A stretch of 44,517 nucleotides of DNA, taken from assembly GCA_022787085.1 (NCBI GenBank), contig JALFVE010000035.1:1-44517 (forward strand), in the 5' to 3' direction. Shown piece by piece: positions 7,709-16,486 of the stretch. The translations under genes and the position numbers were made by a program. Within the stretch, counting starts at the first letter, position 1; every line of letters begins with the position of its first letter. A model generated the notes under the pieces. That model searched no databases. It was not told the DNA's origin and saw only the letters and a program-made list of their open reading frames with translations. The DNA is from Oscillospiraceae bacterium (lineage in GTDB: Bacteria > Bacillota > Clostridia > Oscillospirales > Ruminococcaceae).

Positions 7709-7751
7709 AGCATCAGCAGCACCGAGAAAATCAGTGTTGCTGATGCTATTT
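7709..7751. terminator. Bidirectional intrinsic terminator between convergent genes
   Basis: AGCATCAGCAGCAC (7709-7722) pairs with GTGTTGCTGATGCT (7734-7747) with a single G.T pair. It is followed by ATTTTATT on the plus strand and preceded by AAAATAAA, which serves as a T tract for the minus strand. It closes both the oxidoreductase operon and the minus-strand operon ending at 7751. Confidence 0.88.
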
Positions 7752-8372
7752 TATTGAGTATTCCGCATAATTTCACTGAGAATCTTTTCCGTCTCCGCCG
7801 GAAGCCTTTCGGGAAATCTCACAAATTCCATTATCCTGTCATGAGAATAATGAGAAAGCATATATTTCCCAAGCTTACAGCTTATCGCATAGCAGCCGTT
7901 AAGAGCGGTATAATTATCCGAAAGCTCCGAGGCGGTGACGCTTATCTCAATATCCTCAGCCGTCTGTCCCGAAAGATTCATTGCAAGCGCCTCCCAGAAC
8001 CAGATCACACCCCTTGCATCGGGATTTATCTGCTGCTGACAGATGTGAACAAATTCATGGAGAATGAGCTTTTCGTATTCCAAAGGGTCTATATCCCCAT
8101 GCCCATCAGCCTCCCTGCATCTCTCAAGGGACAGGAGATTTATATTGCCGTCGTATGTATCGCCGATCATCCAGCCGAAATATTCGGTAAATTTCTCCAC
8201 ATGAGCTTTGTAATCCCTAAATGATAATATTCTGAATGTGTTCGATTCCGTCAAGCCCGAAAAATCGTGTTATCCTGCAAATATTCTCCCCAAGAGTGCG
8301 GCTCACAAGCTCCGCAAGGGCTTTGTCGCAGGGGGAAAAGAAAATGCTGAAATTATTGGTCGTTATCGTCAT
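7751..8372 (-). pseudogene. HExxH metallopeptidase-like gene interrupted by a frameshift
   Basis: An ATG at 8372 overlaps the stop of the upstream reductase as ATGA (8372-8369) and opens a 51-codon frame that stops at 8219-8217. The +1 frame continues without a break to 7751 and carries the zinc motif HEFVH plus a downstream WFWEALAMNLSGQ segment with the third-ligand Glu seen in gluzincin (peptidase MA-like) families. Joining ...DGIEHIQNIII to FRDYKAHVEKF... restores one protein of about 206 residues, so one base appears to be inserted near 8217-8221. A TTG at 8254 could start a shorter 167-residue product. True mutation, programmed shift and sequencing error cannot be told apart here. No signal peptide was seen. 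Confidence 0.7.
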
Positions 8373-9481
8373 TTCGCCGTTTTCTCCGCAAGCTCCTGCA
8401 TAATTTTGCTTATCTCGATTCCCTGTGGGCAGTGACCCTCGCAGGCGCCGCAGCCGATGCAGTCGGATGGCTTGCCCTTGGAATCCAGCTTGTCCAAATC
8501 CTCAAGCGCCCATGGACCGTCAATTTTATAGCGATTATAAAGCCCCAGCACAACGGGAATATTTATCTCGGCAGGACAGCCTCCGCAGCAGTATCGGCAG
8601 GAGGTGCAGGGAACCTTTATTGCCTTGCTGAAAGTATTGCAGACATCAAAAAGAAGCTTTTCCTCATTATCCGACAGGGCGTAATCATCGGAAAATGTGT
8701 TCAGATTATCCGCCATCTGAGCATTGTCGGACATACCGCTGAGAATGACCTTAATGCCCTCAAGGCGCTTGAGCCACCTGAAAGCCCATGAGGCAACAGA
8801 CCAATCGGGATGAACATCCTTCAGCATAGCCTCTGTCTCGGGAGTAAGCGCTGCCAGCCTGCCGCCTCTGACAGGCTCCATAACAATAATTGGAATATTT
8901 TTTTCGCAGAGAACCTCATATTCCGCTTTTGCCGAGCCGAAAAGAGAGTCGTAGTAATTGAGCTGGATCTGGGCAAAATCCCAATCACGATACTCTGCAA
9001 ATTCCTTTAGTGTGCGGGGACTTGAATGAGAGGAAAAGCCCAAGAATTTTATCCTGCCAAGCCGCTTCTGTTCCTCGAAATATTCAATGCAGCCGCTATT
9101 TATGTATGTCTCGGCTGTGTTGTCGGTAACGCTGTGAATAAGATAAAAATCAATATGATCGACCCCCAGCCGCTCCAGCTGTTCCTCAAAAACCGCCTTG
9201 TAGTCGGAGTTTGCATGGATAAAGAACTTGTCCGCAATATAAAAGCTTTCTCTCGGATATCTCTTCACCAGAGCTTCCTTCAGAAAGCCCTCGGATCTGC
9301 CCCCGTGGTATATGTAGGCTGTGTCGTAATAATTTACGCCCTCTGCCATTGCCCTGTCGATTATCTCCATACCTCTTGCAAGGTCAATATCCCCGTCAGA
9401 GCCGCCATGAACAACAGGCAGGCGCATATTTCCCATTCCGAGAGCGGAAAGCTTAATATTCTGAAAATCCCTTGTTATCAT
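8369..9481 (-). CDS. Aldo/keto reductase with C-terminal 2[4Fe-4S] domain
   Basis: The 370-residue protein has an aldo/keto reductase barrel (about residues 1-270) with NYYDTAYIYHGG holding the catalytic Asp and Tyr, a Lys in ADKF and a His in YLIHSV. A helical linker precedes two ferredoxin clusters, CTSCRYCCGGCP and CIGCGACEGHCP. Such Fe-S aldo/keto reductases are common in anaerobes; substrates are mostly unknown. The ATG at 9481 has GGAGG 6 nt upstream. The gene follows the flavodiiron gene by 31 nt and overlaps the metallopeptidase start by 4 nt. Confidence 0.9.
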   Translation of the reverse strand: MITRDFQNIKLSALGMGNMRLPVVHGGSDGDIDLARGMEIIDRAMAEGVNYYDTAYIYHGGRSEGFLKEALVKRYPRESFYIADKFFIHANSDYKAVFEEQLERLGVDHIDFYLIHSVTDNTAETYINSGCIEYFEEQKRLGRIKFLGFSSHSSPRTLKEFAEYRDWDFAQIQLNYYDSLFGSAKAEYEVLCEKNIPIIVMEPVRGGRLAALTPETEAMLKDVHPDWSVASWAFRWLKRLEGIKVILSGMSDNAQMADNLNTFSDDYALSDNEEKLLFDVCNTFSKAIKVPCTSCRYCCGGCPAEINIPVVLGLYNRYKIDGPWALEDLDKLDSKGKPSDCIGCGACEGHCPQGIEISKIMQELAEKTAK

Positions 9482-9512
9482 AGCGAACCTCCGTTTAAAA
9501 TAAAAATTTTTA

Positions 9513-10667
9513 TCATAAAGCAGCGATTTCCTCCGCAAGTGCCTCGATCTGCGCCTCATTCTCCACATTCACGGCAGAGCATAGCTTAACGATATTTTCC
9601 GAAACAACAACTCCCTTGCAGCCCTCGAAAAGCTTTTTCATGGCATTTGCTGCCGTGGGAGCCCATGAACCGTTTTCAATGAGAAAGACCTGCCTGTTTT
9701 TATAGCCATGCTCCGCAAGCTCGGTTATAAATTCCCTCATAAATGGGAAAACGCCGCCGTTATAGGTGGTGGAAGCGCAGACAAGCTTCTTGTACTCAAA
9801 TGCGGAAGCCAGAGCAAAGCTTATATCCTCCCGAGAAAGGTCAATAACACGAACATCGCTGCCCTTTTCGGCAAGCTTGTCCCTAAGCATCAGCGCAGCC
9901 TTTTTCGTGTTTCCGTAAACCGAGGTATAAGCAATCAGAACGCCCTCATTCTCAGGCTCATAAGCCGCCCATTTTGAATAAAGCTCTGTGTAATGTGCGA
10001 TATTCTCCGAAAGTACAGGACCGTGCAGAGGGCAGATAACAGCAATATCAAGCCCTGCCGCCTTTTTGAGAACGCCCGAAGCAGGCATGCCGAACTTGCC
10101 CACAATGCCGTAATAATATCTCCTTGCCTCGGAGTCCCATTCCTCATTATAGTCAAGAGCGCCGAACTTGCCGAAGGCATCGGCGGAGAAAAGCGCCTTA
10201 TCAAGGCTGTCATAGCTCATAATGACCTCGGGCCAGTGAACCATGGGAGCGGTTATAAATGTGAGTGTGTGCTTTCCGAGAGAAAGAGTATCATTCTCGC
10301 CCACAACTACTCTCCTGTCGGGATAATCAGTGCCGAAGAAATTCTTCATCATAGCAAAAGCCTTCTGAGAGGATACTATCACAGCAGAGGGATATTTTTC
10401 CATAAACACAGCAATGCCCGCAGAATGATCCGGCTCCATGTGATGGATCACAAGATAATCGGGTGACTTGCCCATAAGAGCGCCGTCCAGATTACTCAGC
10501 CATTCATCTATAAATCCGCCGTCCGCCGTGTCCATAACGGCAATTTTTTCATCAAGGATAACGTAGGAATTGTAGGACATACCATGAGGAACTCTGTACT
10601 GTCCTTCAAAATTCGGATTTATATGATCGTTAACGCCTATGTATCTGATATCATCGGAAATTTGCAT
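9513..10667 (-). CDS. Flavodiiron protein (FprA-type oxygen or nitric oxide reductase)
   Basis: The 384-residue protein has an N-terminal metallo-beta-lactamase-like diiron domain with HxExDH (H76, E78, D80, H81) and further His ligands in VHWPEV and CPLHGPV. A C-terminal flavodoxin domain from about residue 248 has the FMN loop YTSVYGNTKKA. There is no rubredoxin extension. Family members reduce O2 to water, or NO to N2O, and protect anaerobes. The ATG at 10667 is preferred over one at 10676 because GAAAGG lies about 9 nt before it. It is the first gene of the minus operon with the Fe-S reductase. Confidence 0.92.
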   Translation of the reverse strand: MQISDDIRYIGVNDHINPNFEGQYRVPHGMSYNSYVILDEKIAVMDTADGGFIDEWLSNLDGALMGKSPDYLVIHHMEPDHSAGIAVFMEKYPSAVIVSSQKAFAMMKNFFGTDYPDRRVVVGENDTLSLGKHTLTFITAPMVHWPEVIMSYDSLDKALFSADAFGKFGALDYNEEWDSEARRYYYGIVGKFGMPASGVLKKAAGLDIAVICPLHGPVLSENIAHYTELYSKWAAYEPENEGVLIAYTSVYGNTKKAALMLRDKLAEKGSDVRVIDLSREDISFALASAFEYKKLVCASTTYNGGVFPFMREFITELAEHGYKNRQVFLIENGSWAPTAANAMKKLFEGCKGVVVSENIVKLCSAVNVENEAQIEALAEEIAAL

Positions 10668-10702
10668 AAAAAACATCCTTTCAAAAATTATCCTATAAAA
10701 TA

Positions 10703-10731
10703 ATTATGCCACATAAGCCTGCTGATGTCAA
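10703..10731 (-). promoter_or_regulatory. Sigma-A promoter of the flavodiiron operon
   Basis: On the minus strand TTGACA (10731-10726) and CATAAT (10708-10703) are 17 nt apart, with an upstream TG extending the -10. The -35 hexamer directly abuts the T tract of the terminator for the preceding gene. Confidence 0.78.
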
Positions 10732-10732
10732 G

Positions 10733-10768
10733 AAAAAAATCGGGTATCACACCCAAGCGTGATACCCG
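10733..10768 (-). terminator. Intrinsic terminator of the sugar-binding protein gene
   Basis: A perfect 10-bp stem (CGGGTATCAC 10741-10750 with GTGATACCCG 10759-10768) is followed on the minus strand by ATTTTTTT, 20 nt after the stop codon at 10789. Confidence 0.93.
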
Positions 10769-10788
10769 AGGAAATTTCGGAAAAATAA

Positions 10789-12246
10789 TTACTGAAGATC
10801 CTGGAGAGCTGCGTCAGCTTCCTGAACCAGCATATCAACAACAGCAGAGATCTCTTCTCTGTTGGTTGCCCATTCAACGCCGTGGAGAGCAGCTCTCAGA
10901 CCGATCTCGTCGCCGCCGTCGGTGGTGAGGGAAGCAACATCGGTGGAAACGCCTGTAGCAAGATCTACAACGGGATACTGACGAGCGAGGTCATTGATCT
11001 CCTTGTTAATTGCAACAAGCTCTTCAGACCACTGATAATCATCCATAGCCTTCTGGTCGGCAATAGCGATAGCCTCGTCATTGGTGTTAGCGAGACGAGT
11101 GCAGTCAGCGAAGAGTCCAACGCCCTCAGGGTTAGCAGCGCCCTTGCAGAGAACCCATCCGTCAAGAGTTGCGCCCTGATAGGGATCGGAGCCCTCGGGA
11201 GAAGGAACGGGAGCAAGACCCAGATTGTCGGGAGATATGCCTGTAGCCCATGTATCGGGATTAGACTGAACGTGCCATGCGCCAACGATGTAGAAGAGCT
11301 CTCTGCCCTCGCCCATGAAAGCAGGCTGCTCATTCCAGTCGAAGAGAGATCTGTCCATAACGAGACCCTTGTTGTAAAGCTCATACATCCAGTTCATAGC
11401 TTTTTCAACGGTGGGATCCATCAGATTAGTGGTAAGAGAACCGTCAACGGACTTAACGGAGGGAACGCCTGCGGAGAGGAACAGAGCCTTTTCAGCCCAG
11501 TATCCGTCAAGACCCCACTGGTCAGCGTCAGGATCGCAGAACTGCTCAAGCATGGAGGTAAAGGTGTTCCAGTTCCACTCGCCTGCCTTATAAAGCTCCC
11601 AGGGATCGTCAAAGCCGTTTTCTTCGATGGTCTGCTTGTTGTAGATTACAACTGCCTCGGCAGAAACACTTGTTACAAACTCGTAGTGCTTGCCCTTGAA
11701 ATTGTAGATCTCCATAGCGTCCTTAACATCTGTCCAGAGAGGAGAATCCATGTCGATATAGTCATCAATAGGCTGGAACATACCGTTGATTACGCCCTTG
11801 GGGAGTGCAGCGGTATCGCAGGGGAAGAAGTCAACTCCATCGCCGCCCAGAACCTTGGTAGAAAGGTCGGAGTATCTTGTATTCCATGTGGTAGGAACGT
11901 ATTCAATTGTTCCGCCGTACTTTGTCTTAAAGAGAGTGATATTTACAGCCTCGGAGTCACCCTTGGAGGTTGAGGGATTGATATCGTAGTGAGCCATCCA
12001 CTTGATTGTCTTGTTCTCAAGCTCAACGTCCTTCAGTTCCTTGGCAGCGATCTCCTCGAGGGTAGCCTTATCCTCCTCGGCGTATGTAGCGGTATTCAGC
12101 TCAACTGTAGCCGCTGTAGTGGTAACAACAGTAGTGTTTTCGGTATTTTCTGTTGTGCCGCCCTCAGACCCGCCTCCGCAGGCAGTAAGACCGAGAGTAA
12201 AGGTAAGAGCGGAAATACCGGCGATTGTTCTCTTGAAATTTTTCAT
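10789..12246 (-). CDS. ABC transporter extracellular solute-binding lipoprotein, probably sugar
   Basis: The 485-residue protein has a lipoprotein signal peptide ending in the lipobox LTAC (residues 17-20), then a Thr/Asn-rich linker (about 25-50). The rest is a family 1-type substrate-binding fold with YNKQTIEENGFDDPWEL and PAFMGEGRELFY segments typical of carbohydrate binders. The ATG at 12246 has GGAGG 6 nt upstream. No permease or ATPase gene is nearby, and the gene has its own promoter and terminator, so it is an orphan subunit that must work with a transporter encoded elsewhere. The sugar cannot be named. Confidence 0.85.
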   Translation of the reverse strand: MKNFKRTIAGISALTFTLGLTACGGGSEGGTTENTENTTVVTTTAATVELNTATYAEEDKATLEEIAAKELKDVELENKTIKWMAHYDINPSTSKGDSEAVNITLFKTKYGGTIEYVPTTWNTRYSDLSTKVLGGDGVDFFPCDTAALPKGVINGMFQPIDDYIDMDSPLWTDVKDAMEIYNFKGKHYEFVTSVSAEAVVIYNKQTIEENGFDDPWELYKAGEWNWNTFTSMLEQFCDPDADQWGLDGYWAEKALFLSAGVPSVKSVDGSLTTNLMDPTVEKAMNWMYELYNKGLVMDRSLFDWNEQPAFMGEGRELFYIVGAWHVQSNPDTWATGISPDNLGLAPVPSPEGSDPYQGATLDGWVLCKGAANPEGVGLFADCTRLANTNDEAIAIADQKAMDDYQWSEELVAINKEINDLARQYPVVDLATGVSTDVASLTTDGGDEIGLRAALHGVEWATNREEISAVVDMLVQEADAALQDLQ

Positions 12247-12336
12247 ATAAAACCTCCAATAATACTTGTTATGGATAAGCTCATCGGGGCTTGTCCACAT
12301 ATACGTTCAAGCCGTACAATATAATTAAACAATATT

Positions 12337-12365
12337 ATTTTATCATTTTTAACGCAAACTGTCAA
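12337..12365 (-). promoter_or_regulatory. Sigma-A promoter of the solute-binding protein gene
   Basis: On the minus strand TTGACA (12365-12360) and TAAAAT (12342-12337) are 17 nt apart, about 90 nt before the start codon. No operator-like dyad was recognised in the leader. Confidence 0.75.
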
Positions 12366-12455
12366 TGACGTTTTGCAAATAATTTTCTGTTTAGTTTTGT
12401 TTATTTTTAATAATAAAACGTATTCGTAAATCAAATTTAGCTAAATAATCGGGCT

Positions 12456-12487
12456 AAAAAAACGGCAAAGCCCGAAGGCTCTGCCGT
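12456..12487 (-). terminator. Intrinsic terminator of the ispH-rpsA operon
   Basis: On the minus strand ACGGCAGAGCC pairs with GGCTTTGCCGT around a TTCG tetraloop-like turn (stem arms 12477-12487 and 12462-12472) and is followed by TTTTTT. It lies just after the stop at 12510. Confidence 0.92.
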
Positions 12488-12509
12488 CATAAAATGCAAT
12501 ATTATCCGA

Positions 12510-14483
12510 TTATTCCTCGTCGGAAGCCTCAGCGCCGTTCTCCTCGAGAACCGCTCTGATAGAAAGGCTGATGCGCTTCTTATCGGAATCTATCTCGGTG
12601 ATCTTGGCTGTTACCTCGTCGCCTACGGAAAGAACATCCTTCACGTTGGTAACTCTCTTGTCAGCCACCTGAGAGATGTGGATAAGACCGTCAATGCCGG
12701 GGATTATCTGAGCAAATGCACCGAAAGCAGTGATGGAAACGATCTTGCAGTTAACAACATCGCCCTCGCTGAACTCATTCTCAAACTTGACCCAGGGGTT
12801 GTCCTCGTTCTTCTTGTAGCCGAGAGAAATTCTGCCTGCTTCCTTGTCCAGATCCTTAACATAAACCTCGAGAGTGTCGCCAACGGAAACAACCTCGGAG
12901 GGGTGCTTGATCCTGTCCCAGCTGAGCTCGGAGATGTGAACCATGCCGTCAATGCCGCCCAGGTCAACAAATGCACCGTAAGAAGTAAGAGACTTTACCT
13001 CGCCCTTGAAAACGTCGCCCACCTGAACGGTTTCCCAGAACTTAGCCTTGGCAGCGTCTCTCTCAGCGGAGCGAACAGCCTTGATAGAGCCCACAGCCTT
13101 GCCTCTCTGCTCATTTACCTCGATAACCTTGAACTTAACGTTCTTCTTGAGGAGCTCCTCAAGCTTCTCATCTCTTCTCATAGTAGCCTGAGAAGCGGGG
13201 ATAAATACTCTCACGCCGTTTGCCAGAACGATAACGCCGCCCTTCACAACGCCTGTAACAGTTCCCTCGAGAACAGTGCCCTCTTCCTTTGCCTTGGCAA
13301 GCTCGTCAAGACCCTTGAGTGCGTCGACCTTCTTCTTGGAGAGCTGAACGATACCCTCCGCATCGTTGATCTTGATAACGATAAGATCGACTTCTTCGCC
13401 GACTTTAACCACATCGCCGGGCTTCAGGGAAGGATCGTCTGTCAGCTCGGACAGAGACACATAGCCTGTGTGCTTTGTACCCACGTCAACAATAGCTTCT
13501 GTGTTGTTTACAGCAGTTATGTATCCTTTCACCCTGTTACCGGTATATAATCTTTTGAAAGAAGCGTCGAGCGCCTCCTCAAAGTTAAAGTCCTCGTCCA
13601 TGTTTTTGATAATTTCGCTCATCTGGTTTTTGACCTCCTTGATAATAGATGCCGGGGTGGACGCTCCGGCGGTGATACCTATTCGGATATCACTTTTATT
13701 AGAAAAGCCTTCCGGCATTTTCAGCAAACCTGTTTCCTCAGGGCTTTCAATATGAAAGCAGCACCCGCAAAGCCCGCTGCATATCCGAAAGAGCTTAACG
13801 GTATTTGAGCTGTGCCGCCCGCCGACCACGATCATGATATCGCTTTCGGCTGCCAGCCTCATTGCCTCCTCCTGCCTTTCTGAGGTTGCACTGCAAATGG
13901 TGTCAAAGGTCAGCACATTCGGAAAAGAGGCGGCTATTCGGACGCAATTTTGCCACATATTTATATTATACGTTGTCTGCGGCATAATTGCAACCTTTTT
14001 TTTTGAATTTTCATAATTTTTTTTCAGAAAAGCATTTAGCTCCTCTGAATTTTGCAAAACAAATGCTCTGTTTTCGCAGTGACCTGCAATTCCGATGACT
14101 TCGGGATGAGTATTGTCACCCATAATGATAACGTACATACCCTCACGGGAGCATTTGGCGGCAGTATTCTGAATACGTCTCACAAAGGGACAGGTGCCGT
14201 CGGAATAGGAAATGCCCCGTTCCTCCAGCTCTCTGTAAACGTCCGCACCAACACCGTGGGAACGGATAATGACCTTTTCACCGGGTTCCGCCTCGGAAGG
14301 GGAGGAAATGACCCGAACCCCCTTTTTGCCAAGATCGTCCACCACCGAAGGATTGTGGATTATCTCGCCCAGAGTAGCCGTTTTAAAGCCGTGTTCTATT
14401 TCATTATACACGAGTTTTACCGCTCTGTCAACACCAAAACAGAAACCTGCGGACTTTGCGGCGGTAATTGTGAATTTTTTCAT
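12510..14483 (-). CDS. ispH-rpsA: Fused IspH (HMBPP reductase) and ribosomal protein S1
   Basis: This is a 657-residue two-part protein. The first part, to about residue 285, is IspH/LytB, which reduces (E)-4-hydroxy-3-methylbut-2-enyl diphosphate to IPP and DMAPP. Its three cluster-binding cysteines appear in GFCFGVDRAV, DGTCPFV and DTICSATS. Four S1 domains follow, at about 310-380, 395-465, 480-550 and 565-640, with GAFVDLGGIDGMVHISEL and GAFAQIIPGIDGLIHIS in the last two. Such fusions are known in Clostridia. The start at 14483 has only a weak upstream site. It lies 46 nt after plsC in the conserved order cmk-plsC-ispH-rpsA. Confidence 0.92.
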   Translation of the reverse strand: MKKFTITAAKSAGFCFGVDRAVKLVYNEIEHGFKTATLGEIIHNPSVVDDLGKKGVRVISSPSEAEPGEKVIIRSHGVGADVYRELEERGISYSDGTCPFVRRIQNTAAKCSREGMYVIIMGDNTHPEVIGIAGHCENRAFVLQNSEELNAFLKKNYENSKKKVAIMPQTTYNINMWQNCVRIAASFPNVLTFDTICSATSERQEEAMRLAAESDIMIVVGGRHSSNTVKLFRICSGLCGCCFHIESPEETGLLKMPEGFSNKSDIRIGITAGASTPASIIKEVKNQMSEIIKNMDEDFNFEEALDASFKRLYTGNRVKGYITAVNNTEAIVDVGTKHTGYVSLSELTDDPSLKPGDVVKVGEEVDLIVIKINDAEGIVQLSKKKVDALKGLDELAKAKEEGTVLEGTVTGVVKGGVIVLANGVRVFIPASQATMRRDEKLEELLKKNVKFKVIEVNEQRGKAVGSIKAVRSAERDAAKAKFWETVQVGDVFKGEVKSLTSYGAFVDLGGIDGMVHISELSWDRIKHPSEVVSVGDTLEVYVKDLDKEAGRISLGYKKNEDNPWVKFENEFSEGDVVNCKIVSITAFGAFAQIIPGIDGLIHISQVADKRVTNVKDVLSVGDEVTAKITEIDSDKKRISLSIRAVLEENGAEASDEE

Positions 14484-14529
14484 AATTTTCAGACCATCTT
14501 TATGTGTATTATTGCCATAAAAAAGGGAC

Positions 14530-15153
14530 TTATTCAGCAATTTCGGAAGAATTTTCCTGAATTTTTGGCCCCTCCACCAGCTCGGTAATGGCGTCCATAA
14601 TGACGGATTTCACCTTTTTGAGGCTTTTGGAATCGCCCTCGCCGATGTCAAGCTCTTCTGATTTAATGACCTTGCCGATCTTCAGAGTGACCTTGCTGCG
14701 GAAATGCAGCTTTTCCCCCTCGAAAACAATTCCCATGGGAAGGACATCTGCACCCGACTTTGCGGCAATAAGCGCAACGCCCGTCTTGCCTCTGCCAACC
14801 TTATTTTCCTTGGAACGGGTGCCCTCGGGGAAAATGACCACATTCCTGCCGCTGTGCAGGATATCCACGCAGTCATCTATTACCTTCATATCTCCCGCAC
14901 CCCGCTTAACGGGAAAAGCTCCCAGAAAGCGGATAAATGCCCCGAAGAGCTTGTTTTTGAAAAGCTCCTCCTTAGCCATGTAGGTAACGGGTCTTTTCAT
15001 GGGCATGGTGATAATAACAGGGTCGGCATAGCTGCGGTGATTGCAGGCAATGATAAGCCCCTCGGTCTCCGGAACATTCTCCCTGCCCTCTATCTTGAAA
15101 TTATAAAACAGCTTGTAAATTCCCATTACAGTGTATCTGACAAAAGCGTTCAA
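14530..15153 (-). CDS. plsC: 1-acyl-sn-glycerol-3-phosphate acyltransferase
   Basis: The 207-residue protein has the acyltransferase block NHRSYADP (NHx4D, near residue 38) and FPEGTRS near residue 109, both typical of PlsC, which acylates lysophosphatidic acid at the inner membrane face. The start appears to be TTG at 15153, with GTAAGG 4 nt and AAAGGA about 12 nt upstream. No upstream ATG is in frame, and the next one would cut nine conserved-looking residues. It begins 16 nt after cmk ends. Confidence 0.9.
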   Translation of the reverse strand: MNAFVRYTVMGIYKLFYNFKIEGRENVPETEGLIIACNHRSYADPVIITMPMKRPVTYMAKEELFKNKLFGAFIRFLGAFPVKRGAGDMKVIDDCVDILHSGRNVVIFPEGTRSKENKVGRGKTGVALIAAKSGADVLPMGIVFEGEKLHFRSKVTLKIGKVIKSEELDIGEGDSKSLKKVKSVIMDAITELVEGPKIQENSSEIAE

Positions 15154-15169
15154 CGAGCCTTACCGTCCT

Positions 15170-15835
15170 TTACATAATTTCCTTTATCATCCCGATAATT
15201 TTCTCCACGGCTTCCTCGAGCGTCAGCTCGGTGGTATCGCAGAGGACAGCGTCATCTGCCATTTTAAGGGGAGATATCTCTCTTGTGGAATCATCCCTGT
15301 CCCGCTTGATAATGTCCGCAAGGACCTGCTCATAGGTGGGAGCGTCGGGTTTGTCCGCAAGCTCCCTATATCTTCTGTCAGCCCTTGCCTCGGGAGAAGC
15401 GGTGAGAAATATTTTCAGATCGGCATCGGGAAGCACAACCGTGCCGATGTCCCTGCCGTCCATGATAATATTATTTTCACGGGCGATCTTCTTCTGCAGA
15501 TCGAATAAAAACGCCCTTACCGCAGGGATAGCTGAAACCTTTGAAGCTCCCATTGAGACCTCGGGAGTGCGTATCCTGTCGGAAACGTCCCTGCCGTTTA
15601 CAAAAACGTGCTGAACGCCGTCAATAAATCGCAGCTCGGGAGTGATATCCGAAAGCGCCTTCTCAACATTTTCGGGAATATCCGGATCAATATTACCTGA
15701 CAGGCAGAAATACGCCACAGAGCGGTAAAGGGCGCCCGTGTCAACATATATAAAGCCCAGCTCGGCAGCAGCTCTGCGTGCAATGGTGGATTTTCCCGCA
15801 CCCGCAGGGCCGTCTATGGCTATGTTAATACTCAT
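15170..15835 (-). CDS. cmk: Cytidylate kinase
   Basis: The 221-residue protein has the P-loop GPAGAGKST (residues 9-17), YVDTGALYRS near residue 30, GRDIGTVVLPDA near residue 127 and the lid/CMP segment RDRDDSTREISPLK near residue 183. It phosphorylates CMP and dCMP. The ATG has GGAG 8 nt upstream. It lies 12 nt after thyX, so a nucleotide pair (thyX, cmk) heads the lipid and isoprenoid genes. Confidence 0.95.
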   Translation of the reverse strand: MSINIAIDGPAGAGKSTIARRAAAELGFIYVDTGALYRSVAYFCLSGNIDPDIPENVEKALSDITPELRFIDGVQHVFVNGRDVSDRIRTPEVSMGASKVSAIPAVRAFLFDLQKKIARENNIIMDGRDIGTVVLPDADLKIFLTASPEARADRRYRELADKPDAPTYEQVLADIIKRDRDDSTREISPLKMADDAVLCDTTELTLEEAVEKIIGMIKEIM

Positions 15836-15847
15836 TATAAAATCTCC

Positions 15848-16486
15848 TTAATATGAAGCGTCCGACCCGTCAATATCATCGAAAATAACGGGAACAAGCT
15901 GCTTGAGATCATTCAGCAGAGGAACGGCAAGCTCCCTCATCTGAGGGTGAGCACGCTCCGAGGTGCGGAGCCTGAAAAAGTGCCTCCATTCACGCAGATT
16001 CATAGTAACCATAAGCTCGGTCTTGACGGAATTGGGAAGAATGCTCCTTGCCTCCTCGGGCTTTGCCCCCAGAGAAATAAGCTTATTGTAAGCATTTTCG
16101 ATCTCCTGCATGGTATTTTTCCAGATCGCAAATTTCTCCTCGTCCTCGTCCCAGAAGAATGGACGGATAAAGGTTATCTCTCCGCCGAATTTATCCTTTG
16201 AATAATTGCAGTAGCGTGTGCTTTCCTGGCTGTAGCTTGCAATGCGGTGACGGACGATCTCATGGGTAACGCCCCTGTCGCAGATAAATCTGACGGTGAT
16301 CTTCTCATGCTCGAGAACGGATTCGTGACCCGATCTCAGTATCATTCCCACGAATTTCTCCGCAGAGCCTGCGGTTATCCTGTCCTCGCTCTTGTAGCAG
16401 ACACGTCCGCAAAGCTCGATATTTTTAAGCATTTTCTCTCCTTCGATATCGGAAATTATCTCATGAGAGGGTGCGATAATTTTCAT
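15848..16486 (-). CDS. thyX: Flavin-dependent thymidylate synthase
   Basis: The 212-residue protein has the ThyX signature RHRIASYSQESTRY (RHRx7S form, near residue 85) and a C-terminal MNLREWRHFFRLR segment that binds FAD and dUMP. It makes dTMP with FADH2 and methylene-tetrahydrofolate. The ATG at 16486 has a perfect AAAGGAGG 6 nt upstream and lies inside the end of the preceding gene (26-nt overlap), which suggests coupled translation. Confidence 0.95.
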   Translation of the reverse strand: MKIIAPSHEIISDIEGEKMLKNIELCGRVCYKSEDRITAGSAEKFVGMILRSGHESVLEHEKITVRFICDRGVTHEIVRHRIASYSQESTRYCNYSKDKFGGEITFIRPFFWDEDEEKFAIWKNTMQEIENAYNKLISLGAKPEEARSILPNSVKTELMVTMNLREWRHFFRLRTSERAHPQMRELAVPLLNDLKQLVPVIFDDIDGSDASY

